Source: a candidate division KSB1 bacterium (lineage in GTDB: Bacteria > Zhuqueibacterota > Zhuqueibacteria > Zhuqueibacterales > Zhuqueibacteraceae). From it: a DNA stretch of 64,000 nucleotides. Position numbers and translations under genes: made by a program. Below the pieces are notes generated by a model. It was not told the origin of the DNA. It was given only the letters and a program-made list of their open reading frames with translations, and did no database searches. The stretch is taken from the NCBI GenBank assembly GCA_034506175.1, contig JAPDQB010000002.1, forward strand, positions 62,001 through 126,000, read 5' to 3'. Below, piece by piece: positions 62,431 through 64,000 of this stretch (its first letter is position 1; each line of letters opens with the position of its first letter).

Positions 62431-63258
62431 TTACGCCACCTTCCGCTTCTTTTCGGTTTTGGGCGCCGGTGGCGCTTTCGCCATTTTTCTTTTCATCGTC
62501 GCGGTTTCAGTTGAAATCCCTTCAACCGCCTCGCCTTCAGCCATCGGAATGGTGATTTCCGTTGCCTCGGTTTGCTTGACGGCGGCGACTTTTTCTTTCA
62601 GCATCGCCAGCAAGCGTTCTTGATAGGAATCTTTGAAGCTTTTCAAGCGCAATTTTTTCGTATGGCGCTCGATCAACTCCGCCGCCATTTTGAGCTCTTC
62701 TTTGTTCTTGCTTTTAACGCCGTTGAGCTCGCCAATCAAGTCGGTGCGGCGGACTTCGTTCCAGCCGCGCAGCGTCGAAACCACAATGGCGTTTTCTTTT
62801 ACCCACAGCGCCACGACAAATTCCCGGCGCCGCATCACAATTTTGCCGATGCCGTATTTGCCCGAGCTGCGGATCGATTCCCGCAGCGTCGCGTACACTT
62901 CAGTCGCCAGCGGCCCGTCCGGCGCCATGTAATAGGACGTATCGAAATTCAGCGGATCGAGCGCCTCTTTGTCGGCGAATTGCACGATAGCAAGAGAATG
63001 ATCGGCCTCCGGATTGACTTCTTTTAACTCGTCTTCGGTCACGGTGACGAACTTGCCGTTTTCATACTCGTAGCCCTTCACCACTTCTTCATCCAAAACC
63101 GGTCCGTGAATCGGGCAGCGCTTTTCCATTTTAATGCGGTTTAGGCAGGGCGCATGAAGGGAATTGAAGGGGATCTCGGCACTCTGAGTGGCGGAAAAAA
63201 TTTTCACCGGAATATCGAAGAGGCTGAATTGCAAACGGCCATTCCACAATGCGCGCAT
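62431..63258 (-). CDS. ku: Ku protein, non-homologous end joining
   Basis: 275 residues, a bacterial Ku homodimer subunit. MRALWNGRLQFSLFDIPVKI is the family's opening; LHAPCLNRIKMEKRCPIHGP and KGYEYENGKFVTVTEDELKE follow. It forms a ring on DNA ends and recruits LigD, which is not in the window. The C-terminal 35 residues are Lys/Pro/Ala-rich (KRKMAKAPPAPKTEKKRKVA), the extension that tunes DNA binding. TTAAGGAGCTCGGT precedes the ATG. Confidence 0.96.
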   Translation of the reverse strand: MRALWNGRLQFSLFDIPVKIFSATQSAEIPFNSLHAPCLNRIKMEKRCPIHGPVLDEEVVKGYEYENGKFVTVTEDELKEVNPEADHSLAIVQFADKEALDPLNFDTSYYMAPDGPLATEVYATLRESIRSSGKYGIGKIVMRRREFVVALWVKENAIVVSTLRGWNEVRRTDLIGELNGVKSKNKEELKMAAELIERHTKKLRLKSFKDSYQERLLAMLKEKVAAVKQTEATEITIPMAEGEAVEGISTETATMKRKMAKAPPAPKTEKKRKVA

Positions 63259-63344
63259 ACCGAGCTCCTTAATTTGTTTTTATAAAATATAATGGAATTA
63301 TGTTAAGAAGAAGCCGAGTAAATGTCAAGTAAAATTTTATTACA

Positions 63345-63383
63345 ATTAAAAACGCCCCACCCCGCAGTGAGCAGGATGGGGCG
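63345..63383 (-). terminator. Rho-independent terminator of the PDZ-protein gene
   Basis: On the minus strand GCCCCATCC-loop-GGGGTGGGGC followed by GTTTTTAATTG. Lies 45 bp past the stop of the PDZ protein and 90 bp before ku. Confidence 0.75.
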
Positions 63384-63427
63384 CGACGGATGGAATGTTT
63401 TGGAAAGCGCCTTTGATACGGCGCCGA

Positions 63428-64000
63428 TTAGATCGTGCGAAAATCGTTGACGTTCAATTTTTCCGGCAGCCGCTGCAATTCCTTGCGCAGCTGATTTTGC
63501 ATGTCGCGCTCGATAAAGATTTTTTCGATGCCGTCGAGATGGCGTTCAATATCCGGCATGAGGATTTCAAGCTCACCGCCCTCGCCGTCATTGAAACGTT
63601 GAATACGGATTTTGCTGCGTTCCGGAATGACGATTCGGTGGCGATCCGGCGTGAAGAATTGGAAGCCATGGCTGCCGTCTTCCTCCAGCTCGGCTTGCGC
63701 CGTGGCGCTTTTGCCCTGGCGCACGTACTCAATGCTCACCTTGTCGCCGGCTTCATAATCGCGCAGCGCCTGCACCAAATCATCGGCATCGGTGATTTTT
63801 TCATCGCCGATTCGCGTAATCACATCGCCGGCTTTGAGACCGGCTTTCTCCGCCGGCGTGTTTTTGCTCACTTCCACCACCAGCACGCCGCTTTTTTCTT
63901 CGACCTTGAAATAGGGCGCGAGATCCTTGTTCAAATTCTGCACCTGCACGCCGAGTTGCGGCCGGTTGCTCCACACCTTGATGTTGGGTCTTGGCCTGCT
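63428..64000 (-). CDS. PDZ-domain protein, probably an HtrA-type protease C-terminus (5' end beyond window)
   Basis: The frame is open to the right window edge. Visible are 190 residues: the end of a segment (RPNIKVWSNRPQLGVQVQNL) and one PDZ domain, SGVLVVEVSKNTPAEKAGLK, AGDVITRIGDEKITDADDLV, KVSIEYVRQGKSA. After it a 90-residue tail ends IEKIFIERDMQNQLRKELQR and LPEKLNV. This tail is typical of FCB PDZ/HtrA-like envelope proteins; the protease part, if any, lies outside. Its N-terminal anchor may be similar to the stub at 8761. Confidence 0.7.
   Translation of the reverse strand, partial: SRPRPNIKVWSNRPQLGVQVQNLNKDLAPYFKVEEKSGVLVVEVSKNTPAEKAGLKAGDVITRIGDEKITDADDLVQALRDYEAGDKVSIEYVRQGKSATAQAELEEDGSHGFQFFTPDRHRIVIPERSKIRIQRFNDGEGGELEILMPDIERHLDGIEKIFIERDMQNQLRKELQRLPEKLNVNDFRTI

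Noticed and set aside
1..64000. CRISPR array, rRNA, prophage or integrative element
   Set aside because: No regularly spaced direct repeats, no rRNA-like sequence, no integrase, capsid or terminase genes were found.

Overview
The window looks like chromosomal DNA from a Gram-negative, FCB-group bacterium. The best guess is an uncultured lineage near candidate phylum KSB1 / Calditrichota, but the phylum is an inference. The evidence is as follows. Two or three surface proteins end in the PNPFNP / GVYxYR C-terminal sorting domain used with type IX-like secretion. ECF sigma factors are paired with FecR-type or zinc anti-sigma factors. There are ExbB/ExbD/ExbD sets, many lipoproteins, and tandem D-Ala-D-Ala-ligase-like enzymes. 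No rRNA, tRNA, CRISPR array, prophage or replication origin was seen.

Layout. 1-6.2 kb: a cut-off cohesin/cadherin-like secreted protein, a TolB-propeller amidohydrolase and a small unknown protein. 6.3-7.1 kb: an internally deleted IS66 element. 7.5-14.1 kb: protein quality control and signalling, with dnaJ, an HtrA-like N-terminal stub, a DHH phosphoesterase overlapping a diadenylate-cyclase-like gene, and hsp20 plus lon. 14.4-18.1 kb: an outer-membrane-like protein, an FKBP lipoprotein and a secreted pullulanase-type GH13 enzyme. 18.1-26.5 kb (minus strand): a DUF2064 transferase with a lipid kinase, an ECF sigma / zinc anti-sigma / ccdA operon next to a TlpA thioredoxin lipoprotein, then a CtpA protease with ExbB-ExbD-ExbD. 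26.5-28.2 kb: a truncated beta-helix surface protein joined to an IS256-type relic. 28.2-32.8 kb: a Spy-like protein divergent from an ECF sigma, a glycine-rich lipoprotein and FecR, then an NAD(P)-binding protein. 32.8-35.7 kb: a decayed pectate lyase, an OPT transporter and an ISL3 relic. 35.8-38.4 kb: a TPR protein and an Rrf2/SRPBCC/membrane-protein operon. 38.8-45.5 kb: glgB coupled to a sodium:solute symporter, uppP, a 57-residue membrane protein, and a NACHT-FGE fusion ATPase. 45.5-48.4 kb: an SBBP-propeller secreted protein, remnants and PspC.

48.5-57.1 kb carries solute transporters (an NSS transporter with a 42-residue MetS-like subunit, two APC permeases and a NupC-type nucleoside transporter) mixed with two toxin-antitoxin-like pairs and a four-helix-bundle protein. 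57.2-61.4 kb is a tightly overlapping five-gene operon of two divergent D-Ala-D-Ala-ligase-like ATP-grasp enzymes, a GNAT acetyltransferase, a small membrane protein and a TPR protein. 61.8-64 kb holds a small lipoprotein, the NHEJ protein Ku and the C-terminal part of a PDZ protein.

The observations most worth following are the ATP-grasp/GNAT operon, the NACHT-FGE fusion, the putative c-di-AMP pair with degenerate active-site motifs, the redox-themed sigma/anti-sigma/CcdA/TlpA group, and a family of about 50-bp palindromic intergenic repeats present in three copies. All four transposon traces are internal-deletion or terminal fragments; none is intact.
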